64,000 nucleotides of DNA from Przewalskia tangutica (GCA_029844215.1 CM056740.1:23727873-23791872); one strand, 5' to 3'; counted from the stretch's first letter, positions 21,831 to 34,775 are shown. The notes: generated by a model not told the origin, from the sequence alone. Numbers and translations are program-made.

Positions 21831-23678
21831 AACAATAATACTATCAGCGAGCGTGCGTGGAATTTCTCGTCGGCTGGCACGTCCAAGTAAGTTCTCAACA
21901 AGTCAACCGACCCTCCATGAGAGGCGGTAACACGCGAAATACAACGCTTTGCACAACAAAGGTTATCACAATAAGCATAGCCAAGCTTACAACAACAAGC
22001 GTAGGCGAGTTTCACAACAACACAAAGTACTTTCATTTTATACCAAAGTCAGGTTTTAACCCCAAAGTACTACATCGTAAGTTCTTTTAAAGAGATCCAT
22101 TTCTTTTATAAAAGTCACCCGATACGTAGTATTAGAATGACCAACCACCTTCCTTTTCAAAACCAAGTAACAACATTCTTTTCCTAAGTTCGGTTTGCCT
22201 AGTTTGATTACTCGAAGCTTCATTTTCAAATGGTTTCATAGTTCCCAAACTTAATCACTTGATTCCTTTTTAGAACAATTAAGTAACATATGTCATATCG
22301 TGAGTAGTTTATTCTTGTTTATAACGATCTTATTACTGACCATGATCTAGAAAATGTAATATCATTTTGTCTCATCTTAGCTTCATGCGGATGGAGGTTT
22401 CTGCGGTTTTAATACAACACATCATTATTCAATACATTTTCCTTTTATTAACGCTGCGGTGGTGCGTCGATACATTCGACTCAAATCGGTAAAACATTAT
22501 CCCACAAAACCAAGTACTCATTACTCACGAATGAGGTTTCACACAAACATCCACATTAAAACAAATAAGTTAAGTCTCTTATCTTATAAGATCAAGTCTC
22601 TTAACTTCTAACGTCGATAAACCATTTTCACTTACATAAGGTCGTTATAACTAACTTCCCATAAAGCTATTATAACACCGTATGTTTTAACCCAACCAAA
22701 TCACTTAGCACGTATGCGTCTACCGTACTACATAGTTCACAACAATCATGCTAGAAAAGATAGGAAGAGGTTCACATACCTCGCGACGATTTATCGACGA
22801 TAAGCAAAATGCTCCAAGTACTACAACGCACTAGCCCTTTCCACTCCTCGGTAGAATACGCTACTCTTAGTACTTTCACCTATAAAGGTCACAAACGTCT
22901 ATTAACCCCAAAACATAAGTTTCTATCTTTCTATAGAAAATTCGGCGGCCTCACATGACAGCGTAAATCTCCTCTCTGCCGTAGGCTGCAAGCCAACCAC
23001 GGGGTTTTACGTCTAACCGGGCGTGTACAATTACACAAGCCTCTTTGCAATCTGATCCTATGTAAATCTGATTTAGTTCGATTCTTAATTCTTGAGCTTA
23101 AGTCAAAAGACATTGCGAATACTAAGTATAGTTCCATATATAGTATCTTCAACTATATATCCTAACAAACATGTAATTTCCAATTACAATAGAGGACAGA
23201 TAATTACCTCGATAAGCCCAAAATTATCCGAGTTTAATGTCGCTCACGAGCAAGGTTTAGCTCACTCAAGTGCGCTCCAAACCACTCCAACAACCCTTAG
23301 AAGTTCTAACCAACTTCTACTCAATTACTTGACCAACTATGAAGATTTCCTTAGGGTTTGGTTTGAGACTAAAAAGGACAAAAGGTAGTATTTAGGACTC
23401 TACGTAAAGAGGTATCTTTGGAATACTACAAGGTACAAGGCTAAGGTATTTTGGGCATTATAACAATACTAGGGAGTATTTCTATACCACAACAAGGGGT
23501 ATTATCACGAAAACAACTAGGCTAGGGGTACCCATGGCTAGCACCACAAGAGGGGACCGCTTCTCGGCCAAAGGCCACGAGGAGGAGGAGGAGAGGCTTA
23601 GGGCGAGAGCTACTAGAGGAGGAGGGATTTCAAGACTTAGACAAAGTGAGGTGAATGAATAAGTCTTCACGAGGAGGG

Positions 23679-23686
23679 TATTTATA
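23679..23686 (-). promoter_or_regulatory. TATA box of element B 3' LTR
   Basis: TATAAATA on the minus strand, followed by CCCTC. The equivalent in the 5' LTR is 29255-29262. Confidence 0.65.
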
Positions 23687-24344
23687 GCAAACCCGAAGGC
23701 CAACCAATGGCAAGATCTAGCCAAGTGCAAGGCAAGTGTAAGGCAAGATCAAGCCAAGTGCACCTAGACCTACTCATTAAAACCCTGCAAATATCTACAC
23801 AAATATCAAGCCCAACTTGCCCCTTGTTTGGCCAGTGCGCCCTTGTCTCCGTTGTGAGGTGACCATGTCACCTCCGTTGGTCGAATGTTTCGTCTCTCGG
23901 AAAAATCCGCAAAAAACAAAGCGACATAGCCGAATTTTCCGCCCAAGTTAAGCAAAGCGTTTAGTCAACGACTCTAGCAAGGGTGTTGTGCCCCGAATGT
24001 AAAATCGGCGGGTGCCACGTAGGGTGACACGTGTCGCCCCGATTCGCCGAATATTTCGTCTTAGAAAATATCAATTTCTGAAATCTCAAAAACAAAGCGG
24101 GCCCATAAAGCGTAAATTTCTCCGTGGGCCACGTGACCATTTCAGAAAATAAAATTCCATAATTCTCTAATATTCGGGAAGTCCGAATACCAAATCGGAA
24201 TCAATTCCCGTTAACGAACCTTTTCCTTCACAAAAGCGGAAACTTTTAGTGGAAAAATCACTCTTTCTTCCTTTCCGATCTTTACTGCGTATTCTCGCAA
24301 ATGCGTCGTCCTCGCATACATACTGCTGGAAATACGGTATAACA

Positions 24345-25128
24345 TTCTCCTCGCCGAAACATTCGTCCGAATGTTCCTTCCTGAAACGGATATCGAAGAA
24401 GCTCTTCTAACAAATTGCAGCCTTGCGGCTTGGTCACGAAATAACACACGTTATCTTCCTTCCTTACTCGTCGTGCCGCTTCTCGAACACTTGAACTCTT
24501 CTAGCATACGTACCACACTTGATCATCGCAGTTCCCAAAACCTTGGAGTCACCACCTCGAACTTGGTCATCTTACTAACCTCGAACTTCCTTAAGGCCAT
24601 TCCGGCCTTACGAACGCTTCGGTGACGCGTCCACGAACTCATCGATGATCATACAAACTTGGGCCTAGCATCCTCGTGACCCTACCACCTCGCGGGACCA
24701 CCCAGGCCCGACCCCACCTTAATCCGGGACTCTGGGTTGACCCGTATCACGTCCTCAACCCGACCAGCGGCCGTGCCAAACTCTTGTTCCCGATCCGAAC
24801 AATCTTACTAATTCACATCATGAAAGCTACCACTTCCATCTCACACTACCCACGGACTTATCACACAAATAAATCCACGTATACTACTACTCGATAAAGT
24901 CAAACATAAAAGCGAATCTTTAATCTCAAGACGACCTTACCACAAGGTCTCGGTCGTGACATAGTCTAAGGTTCATCTTACCATGCCCCATCGTAACCTC
25001 CCAACTAAACATGTTTTCAAACTCACAATATCACAATGCTATCCGTACATAGCACACAATAATGAGATCATCATAACAAGCGTACCAAAACTCTAGAGGT
25101 TAAGGATATACAAAGCTCTTTGCTCGCT
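24345..25128 (-). other. Element B post-gag segment with PPT and hairpin
   Basis: No pol motif found. The purine run AGGCGAGGAGAA abuts the LTR (24345-24356) and is preceded by the AACATTCG/CGAATGTT hairpin (about 24359-24376). Blocks at about 24580-24720 match C (39330-39480) and D (51090-51200), so this non-coding segment is conserved between elements. Confidence 0.7.
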
Positions 25129-26329
25129 CTAATCATAGGCACGCCTGCAGTGCATGGCTATGAAGGTGATAAACGGCCACAGATCACGAAGGTGAGTCGT
25201 AACATCTGCGCTTCCCTTGGTCGGACAGTTCCTCGAAAAATGGCCTGCTGTGCATGCAAAACAAACTCCCAATCTAGCACGACACTCTCCAAAATGGAGT
25301 CTACACGATAGTCACAACGAGGTAGGGGTGGCTTGGTGGTTAACACCCTGCTCTGCCGAAAATCTGAACCGCGGAGCCACGACTGCTCACGAAGGCGGTG
25401 GAGGACCACTGCATGCGGTGGGGGTATATAACTAACTTTCTTCTTGGCGGTCCGCCTCGAAAGCCACGAAAGGACCTGCCGTCACGGCCCTCTTCTGGCG
25501 ATCGGTCATTCGTCGACCCCTCCGTGCCTCGCATCCTAGTGCATGAGCTGCGTGCGGGCAATGTCCATGCCGGTGAAGAAACACCCGCGCAAGACTCGGC
25601 CATATAATCATCAAGCGGTGGCGTGGCGATGCACCACATCCTCCATATTCGCAACTAAGCGCGAGGACATATCGAGCAAAGAATCGAACTCGACATTGTA
25701 CTCCACGACGGTCGCCTCTCTCTCGATAACAAAAATCGCCGGCGTGCCCTCGCCGTGCGGAGGCAAGAAGTGCGTGAGAAAGCCCCGAAAACTCATCCCA
25801 TCTGCTGGAGTGCATGCTCTCCCGAAAGCTCGTGAATCAAACCAATCGATCGCGGTATCACGCGGCCGATCACGAACCAAAGGTCACGAACTCGGTCTCG
25901 AAGCCTTGATCACCGCGTGATCGGCCAGCTGCCGGATGAACTCCTGCGGATCATCCTCGAACCTCGACCGTAAAACTCTGGCGGGCTCTGACTCGAAAGT
26001 CCGTAGCCTCAAACTATCTGCTCGGGGTGAACCACTGGTGCTCTTTGGGCGGGCTAGCTGCGTCGGCTGTCCTCATATCAGCCTGACCACGGCCAACAAG
26101 CGGGCCGTCTCGCGTAACCCGTCTCCTGCCGGTGTGGGGTGGAGGCTCAGTCTTGTAGTCTCATCAGCCACGGCTGCGGCTCTAAACTCTTTGGTCTTTG
26201 GCGGCGTCGCGAAACCGCCGTCTGAGCCTGACCTCAGTCTTATGCAGGCTGCGCCCTCGTACTCCTCTGTATCTCACTAGCACCCTCGGCTGCCTTGCCT
26301 CCGGGCTCTGGTTGCCTTAGCGGAGGCAT
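25129..26329 (-). pseudogene. gag: gag of element B (frameshifted)
   Basis: ATG at 26329, stop TAG at 25129. Minus-strand pieces include 'DTAIDWFDS' (about 25830-25860), 'FLTHFLPPHGEG' and 'EYNVEFDSLLDMSSR' (about 25670-25720), 'VHRHAT', then around 25400-25640 the TLPA and GGPPRRKLVIYP stretches in shifted frames. The zinc knuckle at about 25240-25285 reads 'VCFACTAGHFSRNCPT': CxxC, GH and final C are present but one residue is missing between C and H. Same Retrotrans_gag type as C and D, related to but distinct from the F/E gag. Confidence 0.8.
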
Positions 26330-26513
26330 AGCGGTAAAAGCGAGATCGTCGGAGGGTACAACTTCTTTCTGACTCTAAGGCACGATCTCGGAATGAGAAG
26401 AATGGAAACCAATCCTAAATGTCCTATAGCCTCACGATTATAGATGTGGTGCCTGACACACCGATAATCAAGACTACTAGACACGATGCGTAGACACTTT
26501 CAGAGGATTAAGC

Positions 26514-26524
26514 GCTCGATACCA
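26514..26524 (-). promoter_or_regulatory. Primer-binding site of element B
   Basis: The minus strand reads TGGTATCGAGC, three bases inside the 5' LTR, with the same CAGAGC to CGAGC change seen in D and in unit 2. Confidence 0.78.
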
Positions 26525-26527
26525 CTA

Positions 26528-29500
26528 TGTCACGCCCGAAAATCGGGCGTGGTGGTGCCTTACCGGGCACCTAGCGATACATACATCGAGAGAAAAATCA
26601 GCGGAACATAAAACATGAGTCATTATACAAGAGATATAATAAATAAGCGGCTGACCAAAGCGGTTGCCTTAGTATATCATAAAACACGAGCAGTTTAATC
26701 CTTTTACAACCACACCTGGTACTACGGACCTCTAAGATATCTGATGACTATGACGGGACGGGCCCGCCTACCACAGAATGTACAAGAACTTACAACTCGG
26801 GAACACTGCAAAGATAAGCCTCGGAGAAAGCGGAGCTTGAATCTGTTGGCGTGATCCTATGGCGAGGATCCACGGCCGATGTACCTCTACTGCGGCATGA
26901 GCGGCCCGAAGAGGTCGATCAAGCAGTACCAAGTATGTGCGTACAAAGCGTAAATGAAATCATACTAGTCTATATAAAGCGGGAGACATGTATGATAACC
27001 AAACTCTGATTCTGACATAAAGCGATCACTCCGATATAACTATGGGTCTCGCGCCCGACATCAATCGGTCGCGTCATGGCGCGTGCCCCGAATCTTGCAT
27101 CGGTGTAGACATGTCCGTATGACCTCAACAACAAGACGAGAATCCGGATGGAAGCATGCGTGCGCTACGCGTCGTGTCGATATGTCAAAGGAAACAATAA
27201 GACAACTTTCCAAATGGGCGCATGCGATGCGCTACGCATCGTGTCGATATGTCGAGGGAAACAATAGACGGCATTCCAAATGGGCGCATACGTGCGCTAC
27301 GCGTCGTGTCGATATGTCCAAAAAGAAATCACAAGGCGATAATCAAAATGGAAACATGCGTGCGCTCACGTCGTGTCGATATATCCAAAGTGATTAACAA
27401 TAATACTATCAGCGAGCGTGCGTGGAATTTCTCCGTCATCGCTGCACGCGTCGAGTAAGTTCTCAACAAGTCAACGACCTCCATCGAGAGAGCGGTAACA
27501 CAGAAATACAACGCTTTGCACAACAAAGGTTATCACGATAAGCATAGCCAAGCTTACAACAACAAGCATAGGCAAGTTTCACAACAACACAAAGTACTTT
27601 CATTTTATACCAAAGTCAGGTTTTAACCCCAAAGTACTACATCGTAAGTTCTTTTAAAAGAGATCCATTTCTTTTATAAAAGTCACCCGATACCGTAGTA
27701 TTAGAATGACCAACCCACCTTCCTTTTCAAAACCAAGTAACAACATTCTTTTCCTAAGTTCGGTTGCCTAGTTTGATTACTCAAGCTTCTCATTTTCAAA
27801 TGGTTTCATAGTTCCCAAACTTAATCACTTGATTCCTTTTAGAACAATTAAGTAACATATGTCATATACGTGAGTAGTTTATTCTTGTTTATAACGATCT
27901 TATTACAATGAACCATGATCTAGAAAATGTAATATCATTTTGTCTCATCTTAGCTTCTATGCGGATGGAGGTTTCTCTTGGTTTTAATACAACACATCAT
28001 TATTCAATACATTTTCCTTTTATTAACGCTGCGTTGGTGCAGCCGATACATTCGACTCCGAAATCGATAAAACATTATCCTTTAAAACCAGTACTCATTA
28101 CTCACGAATGAGGTTTCACAAACATCCACATTAAAACAAATAAGTTAAGTCTCTTATCTTATAAGATCAAGTCTCTTAACTTCTAACGTCGATAAACCAT
28201 TTTCACTTACATAAGGTCGTTATAACTAACTTCCCATAAAGCTATTATAACACCATATGTTTTAACCAACCAAATCACTTAGCACGTATGCGTCTACCGT
28301 ACTACATAGTTCCACAACAATCATGCTAGAAAAGATAGGAAGAGGTTCACATACCTCGCGGACGATTTATCGACGATAAGCAAAATGCTCCAAGTACTAC
28401 AACGCACTAGCCCTTTCCACTCTCGGTAGAATACGCTACTCTTAGTACTTTCACCTATAAAGGTCACAAACGTCTATTAACCCCAAATCATAAGTTTCTA
28501 TCTTTCTATAGAAAATTCTGAAGACCTCACATGACAGCGTAAATCTCCTCCTCTACCGAGTGGCTACCAAGCCAACCAGGGGGTTTTACACGTCTAACTG
28601 ACGTGTACAATTCTACAAGCCTCTTTGTCTGATACGGTCTATGTAAATACAGATTTAGTTCATTCTTAATTCTTGGGCTTAAGTCAAAAGACATTGCGAA
28701 TACTAAGTATAGTTCCATATATAGTATACTTCAACTATATATCCTAACAAACATGTAATTTCCAATTACAATAGAGGACAAGATAATTACCTCGATAAGC
28801 CCAAAATTATCCGAGTTTAATGTCGCTCTGAGCAAGGTTTAGCTCACTCCGTGCGCTCAAACCACTCCAAACAACCCTTAGAAGTTCTAACCAACCTACT
28901 CAATTACTTCAACCAACTATGAAGATTTCCTTAGGGTTTGGTTTGAGACTAAAAGGACAAAGGTAGTATTTAGGACTCTCGTAAAGAGGTATCTTTGGAA
29001 TACTACAAGGTACAAGGCTAAGGTATTTTGGGCATTATAACAATACTAGGAGTATTTCTATACCACAACAAGGGTATTATCACGAAAACAACTAGGCTGG
29101 GGTACCCACTGCTAGCACCACAAAAGTGGGACCGCTGGCCAAAGGCCACAAGGAGGAGGAGGGGAGAGGCTTAGGGCGAGAGCTACTAGAGGGAGGAGGG
29201 ATTTCAAGACTTAGACAAAGTGAGGAGTGAATGAATAAGTCTTCACAAGGAGGGTATTTATAGCAAACCCAGGCCAACCAATGGCCAAGATCTAGCCAAG
29301 TGCAAGGCAAGTGTAAGGCCAAGATCAAGCCAAGTGCACCCTAGACCTACTCCTTAAAACCCTCACAAATATCTACACAAATATCAAGCCCAACTTGCCC
29401 CCTTGTTTTGGCCAGTCGCACTTGTCTCCGTTGTGAGGTGACACATGTCACCCTCGTTGGTCGAATGTTTCGTCTCTCGGAAAAATCCGCAAAAACAAAA

Positions 29501-29925
29501 CGACATAGCGGAATTTTCCGCCGCAAGTTAAGAAAGCGTTTCGTCAACGACTCTAGCAAGGTGTTGTGCCCAAATGTAAAATCGGCCAAAGGGTGCCACG
29601 TGGGGTGACACGTGTGTCGCCCCGATTCGCCTGAATATTTCGTCTTCCAAAATATCCAATTCTGAAATCTCAAAAACAAGCGGGCCCACAAAACAGTAAA
29701 TTTCTCGTGGGCCCACGTGACCATTTCGAAAATAAAATTCCATAATTCTCTAATATTCCGGAAGTCGAATACCAAATCAGAATCAATTCCATTAACGAAC
29801 CTTTTCCTTCACAAAAACCGGAAACTTTTCCGTGGAAAAATCACCTCTTTCTTCCTTTCCAATCTTTCTGCCGTATTCTCGTACGTACGTCCTCGCATAC
29901 ATACTCTGGAAATACGAGGTATAAC
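26528..29925 (-). repeat. Element B 5' LTR
   Basis: Starts at 29925 (terminal A of the LTR end lost, reads ATAAC) and ends GTGACA at 26528. Boxes at about 29602-29623 and 29434-29454, TATA 29255-29262, donor-like GAGGTAATTA about 28783-28794, minisatellite about 27150-27390, cassette about 26750-26890. Confidence 0.88.
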
Positions 29926-32358
29926 GATCTTGAGGTCGCTGAAGTTGCGATCTTGTGGCGCCCAGGCAATGTACGCGGCGGAAGTTCAGAGAGTGCGGTG
30001 GTTTCAGTATGGCCCAGAAGCGGGATTTTGGGTGGAAAAACTTAGGAAAGTCTGATTTCTCTTTTAAAAAGGCCATGGGAGGGTGACAAGTGTCCCCCCC
30101 CCCCCATCTGATTTTTGTTGCCTGCCTTATATTGACCAAGTCTTGAAGACTTGGTCATCTTTCAAACCTCTCCCTCTCTCTAAATTAGCTCCTCCTTCTC
30201 TCTACATTTCCAAAGGAAATTCAAAGCCTAAGAAAAATCTGAAAAGTTAAGAACAAGAAGGAAGCTTGTGGCTAGCTTGTTGGTGTTGTTGTGGTGGTGT
30301 TCTTGGCAAGGAAGCTAGCAAAATATTTGGAATAAGTTTGGCTAAAACTTTAAGGTAACATTCCTTCCTTTAGAATTAGTTTCTAGTGTTGCATGTTAAG
30401 AAGAAAGAACTTGTGGTAGTAAATAATGCTCTTAGAGTCATTGCATGCAAGAAATGTGGTTTGGATATGAAAGAATTGGTTAAGAAGATATTATGAGCAT
30501 GTTGTAGCCTAAAAACTACCTTAGAATTGTTAAGAGAATTGTTGTACCTTATGGGGCAGAATTTTACACACCCAAGTTTAGGTGTGTAATCCCCTTTGAA
30601 ATGTTGGATTGTTGAGCCTTAAATGTGGCGTTTGGATGATAAATTCGGCCTTGAGAAAGGTGGCAAAGTATGTAGAAACAAAGGAAATCTTGCCAATTTT
30701 CCATAGAATTTAGTGACTTTGAACTTAGATTATTTCTACATTGAAATTAGAGGTTAATAAACGTATCATGGTTATTATAGGTTGGCATATTACTTGCGGT
30801 AGTTTGAGCTTAGCAAATGGATTGACCGAAGAGGTATGTGGAAACTTTCTTACCTCTTGAGCATGAGTAGTTATAACTATATAGTACGATAGACGTACGT
30901 GTTTTAAATGAAGTAAATCCTTTTGTTATACTTGACTTGTTTTAAGAAAATGTCTAAGTGGTTGGGTTAAGAAGTTAACCCGTTTGTTCTTGAGGAGTGG
31001 TTTATCTTAAATAAGGTAGACAAGGATTTCTTGACATAAAGAAGTATAGAGTACTTGGTGTGAAAGTATTGAGTATTGAATTATTCTAAAAAGATAAGAG
31101 GCTTGAAGTATTTTTGGAAATTGTGTAAATTTGTTTGAAGTATAAGTCTCTTGATTAGTACAAGAACGAAATGGTTTATAAGGAGTTATAACGGCTTTAT
31201 GGGAAGTTAGTTATAACGGCCTTATAAAAGGATAAGAATGTCTTAATTTCTAAAGCATAAAGTTAGTATAACGGCTTTATGGGAAGTTGGTTATAATAAC
31301 TTTATGGAAGGTTAAGAAGGTTGTCTAATTCGATTTATGAGCATAAGTTGCCTAGATTGTGAAAAATTGAAGTTACTTGGTTTCAAGCTTTGAAATGAGT
31401 TTTCTAAAGGTGTAGTAGCTTACTTTGAAAAATAGACACGCCTTGATAGTACTTTGGCATGTTTAATTGAGAATTATTCTATTTGTGCCTTGATAGTACT
31501 TTGGCTTATTTAATTGAGAATTATTCTATGTGTGCCGTGATAAGTACGTTGGCTTGCTTAAAAAAGGATTGTCTTGGTTTATGTGAAAGGAAGGCATGGT
31601 AATTGTTTTGGTTTATGTAAGGACATGGTATTGCAATTCGAATTAAAAGCATGTAGTTATGAGTCTATTTGGGCGCATCACGGTGATGGAGGATTCCACG
31701 TACGCGCCATGATGAGGGTTCGCTTCGCTGATGATTATTCCATGGATTAGCTCTCCATGGGTCATCGATGCAGTGGATCTAGTAGTTAGCCTCGTACTTG
31801 CCCCGGCCGAGACGTGATGCAGTGGATCCGTAGTTGGCTTTCGTACTTGCCGGCCGGGTTAGGGCGAAGTGTGATGCAGGTGGATCGGTGGTTAGCTGCG
31901 TGCTTGGCCAGCGATGTGACGCAGGTGGATCTGGTAGGCTATCGTACTCCGGTCGACCGTGATTCGTAATTAGTATTGTTGCACGGTGGATCTCGTAGTC
32001 GCTTTCGTACTTGCCGATCGATTGAGGACGGGGGTGGATCCGTAGCTATGCTTCGCATTTGCCTTTCGCTTCTTATGATACAGGTGGGATCTAGTATTCA
32101 TGTGTACTTCTTAGTGTTGTCATACCATATACTGCCGGCAGTGAGGAAGGAATTCCACGGGCACGATTGATATTATGGGCATGAGACCTATGGTTATATT
32201 TGAGTGATGACTTAGAGGGCGTGAGTCCCTGACTTGACATGGCTGCGTATATGTTGTAATCGTAGTTTGGCTATCATACATGTCTCCGCTTTACATATGC
32301 TATTATGATTTCATTTCAAGATTTCGGCCACATACTTGGTACTAGATCGACCTTCCGG

Positions 32359-32530
32359 CTGCGTTCATGCCGCAGGTCGAGTTGCGTAGCTTGCTGATCC
32401 GCACTCTTAGGATCACAGTTCAGTTCTTGGAAAGCTCCATCCCTCCGGAGGCTTTGTCTTTTTGGTATGATTTCCCTGAGGTTATAGACTTTTGTACATT
32501 CAGGGGGTATGGCGGGGCCCTGTCCCGCCA
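32359..32530 (+). promoter_or_regulatory. Four-hairpin cassette, LTR F2
   Basis: Four inverted repeats in 172 bp: CTGCG/CGCAG around TTCATGC (32359-32375); GATCC/GGATC (32396-32414); AAGCTCC/GGAGGCTT (32432-32454); TGGCGGG/CCCGCCA around GCCCTGT (32510-32530). The cassette recurs at the same distance from the LTR end in the other families. Confidence 0.7.
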
Positions 32531-32737
32531 CAGTTGTTCCTGAGGTCAGTAGTCACGTTTGTGGTTGAAATGTAAGAATAAGTTGTACTTGATTAAGTAT
32601 GTTTTATGGAAGGCACTTATCGGTACCGCCGATGTTTACCTTTTATAAGTTAGGTGTTATGTATGTTCCGCTATTCTCGATGTATATCCGATGGGGTTCC
32701 CGGTAGGTACGATCACCCGGCCGGGTCGTGACAAAAG

Positions 32738-32749
32738 TGGTATCAGAGC
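32738..32749 (+). promoter_or_regulatory. Primer-binding site, unit 3
   Basis: TGGTATCAGAGC, full consensus, four bases after LTR F2. Confidence 0.85.
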
Positions 32750-32940
32750 AGTTAGTCCTCGGAAAGTGTTTACAGACCGTGTCTAGTAGAGTCTTGATTA
32801 TCGGTGTGTTGTGCACCACATCTATAATCAGGAGGCTGCAGGACATTTAAGATCGATTTCCATTCTTTCACTCTAAGATCGTGCAATAGAGCTGAGTTAT
32901 AGGTTGAACCTCCTCTGATGTTTTCCTTTATGTATCAGTT

Positions 32941-34109
32941 ATGCCTCCACGCAAGGCAACCGCGCCCGAAGAGGCGGCAAAGCAGGAGTCGCTAGTGGTA
33001 CGCAGAGTTACCAGACTCGGGCACGCACTATGCCCGGCGAGTAGGCGGTCGGCGAGTTCAGCTACGCTACAGATGAGAGCCGAGCGCGTAGCTCCAAAGG
33101 TTTCTGCACCGAGCCTCGCCTGCAGCCAGCGTGGTATAGGGATTACGGAGAGCGTCAGGTTGTTGACTAGCATCGTGGCGGCGGCAGACCGCCAGTGGCT
33201 AACCCTTGGCCGAGCTAAGGATTCGGACTTTCGAGTTGTAATCCACCCAGTTCTATGGTTCGAGGTCCGGCGAGGATCCTCGAGTTTATTCGATAGGTGC
33301 GCGACTACGCAGTGCTAGGGCCTCGGATGGAGTCCGTTGTGTTAGCTTTACGTTACGCGATATTGCGTTGAACCGGTTTGAGTCATGGGAATAGTCTAGA
33401 GCGGATGGTGCTCTTCCAGCAGTTTGGGAGGAGTTCACAGATGCCTTCCTTGATCACTTCTGCCTCACGAGTTGAGGAGAGCCCGCGTGGATAGATTCTT
33501 GACCTTGAGGCAAAATGGGAGGACCATCGAGTACACTGAGTTTGACTCTTTGGCGTGTATGCACACTATTGTAGCCGATATGGCATGCAGTTCATCGCTA
33601 TGTGATGGGGCTAGACCGTCATATGATTACTGTGTGCTTGGGAGTGGATCTTCAGCCAGGTATGGATATCGCCAGGATGCAGGCATATGCGCAGGGGATA
33701 GAGGACAGAGAAAGAGAGGGTCGGCTTGACTCAGGTCAGCCTAAGAGGCCGTGATCAGGATCTCGTGGCGCTGAGGCGGGCCGCCTCAGCAGCAGGCTAG
33801 TTATGCGCCTCACCAAGACGAGTACTCCATCACGCCGTGACGCTTGGGAGATTCGGGAGTAGATGGGGCTCGAGGTTCGGTTTTTAGAGTAGGGTGTTAG
33901 TCCAGAAGCCACCTCTACCTCGGTGTAGCGATGTGGTAACACCCATTATGGGGAGTGTCGTGCTAGTTTGGGTAATTGCTATACATGTACGGCAGGCCAT
34001 TATGCGAGGAACCGTCCACTGAGATAGCACGAATGTAGATTCACCTTTCGGATCGATGGTCGTTCATCGCCTTCTTTTGTTATGCGCGCTGATGCGGGAT
34101 CATGATTAG
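32941..34109 (+). pseudogene. gag: gag, unit 3 of the tandem chain
   Basis: ATG at 32941 (MPPRKATAPEEAAKQE), open to 33318, then shifted. 'RRARVDRFLTLRQNGRT' is visible at 33472. The knuckle region near 33980-34010 reads as a damaged TGTACGGCAGGCCATTATG. The stop is TAG at 34107-34109. Same gag as units 1 and 2, more damaged. Confidence 0.78.
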
Positions 34110-34565
34110 AACGACAAAGGGAATGTGAAGCAATAGTTACGTATATCTTTGACCCTTAGAGATTAGTATGCATGATAGGATTGTTGTATGATTTAGTGTT
34201 ATGAGCAGAGGATATTGAGATCGTGTACACGTGATAGAATGAGTGGTAAATACGAACGCAATTTCATAGCCGAGCGAGGGTAAGTAGTAATGGTTCATAT
34301 TTTGGGTTCGTTTTCTGTTTGACTTACGGTGAATGGGTATGCGTGTGCGATATCTGTTATACCCCGTATTTCCAGAGTATGTACGTGGGGGACGTACGTA
34401 GAAATTTTCGAACTTCATTAGGCTTGGCCGAATTCATTTTGGGCACAAGTGCCGATTTGAGTCGTTTTTCGACGAAACATTTCACGTTTACGCTGGAAAA
34501 ATTCCGCTATGTCATTTATATTTTTGCGGATTTTTCCGAGAGACAAACATTTTGGATTAACGGGA

Positions 34566-34581
34566 GGTGACACTTGTCACC
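34566..34581 (+). promoter_or_regulatory. Palindromic box, C 5' LTR
   Basis: GGTGACACTTGTCACC, arms GGTGACA/TGTCACC around CT, 187 bp upstream of the TATA box. The 3' LTR copy (40065-40085) extends to GGGTGACACTTGTCACCC. Confidence 0.65.
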
Positions 34582-34767
34582 TCATCGACGCTGGAGGCGG
34601 GCCAAGGTTGGTTGGCCTGGCCGATTGGCCCTTTGATTTGTGCCTTGCTTTGTGGCTTGTTTTGTGGAGTGTTTTGTGGAGTAGGTTTAGGTGCACTTGG
34701 CTTAATCTTGTCCTTACACTTGCTATACACTTGGAAGGATCTGCCCTTGGTTGGCCTTTGGTTTTGC

Positions 34768-34775
34768 TATAAATA
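34768..34775 (+). promoter_or_regulatory. TATA box, C 5' LTR
   Basis: TATAAATA followed by CCCC, 413 bp from the LTR start. The 3' LTR copy is at 40279-40286. Confidence 0.68.

Larger units (their letters stand above)
20952..24344 (-). repeat. Element B 3' LTR
   Basis: From TGTTATACCG at 24344 to GGGGTGTGACA at 20952 on the minus strand. Boxes at 24021-24040 (GGGTGACACGTGTCGCCC) and 23856-23874, TATA at 23679-23686, donor-like GAGGTAATTA at 23201-23212, a minisatellite at about 21590-21830 and the inverted-repeat cassette at about 21195-21330. Confidence 0.88.
20952..29925 (-). mobile_element. Element B: complete gag-only long-LTR (LARD-like) element
   Basis: On the minus strand: 5' LTR 26528-29925 (3398 bp), PBS 26514-26524, gag 25129-26329, post-gag segment, PPT, 3' LTR 20952-24344 (3393 bp). 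The internal part is 2183 bp and has no pol. Candidate target duplication: GTACT (20947-20951) and GATCT (29926-29930), which differ only by a swapped TA/AT. Inserted in LTR F2 in opposite orientation. LARD means a large non-autonomous derivative that needs enzymes from a related element. Confidence 0.88.
20621..32733 (+). repeat. LTR F2, split by element B
   Basis: The left part is 20621-20951 and the right part 29931-32733, total 3134 bp. The join restores the F1 order: GCGGCGCCGG followed by GAGGTCGCTGAAGTTG. The right part carries the box (about 30080-30097), palindrome (30134-30156), minisatellite (about 31765-32060) and the clearest copy of the inverted-repeat cassette (32359-32530). 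It ends GTCGTGACA and is followed by a full PBS. Confidence 0.88.
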
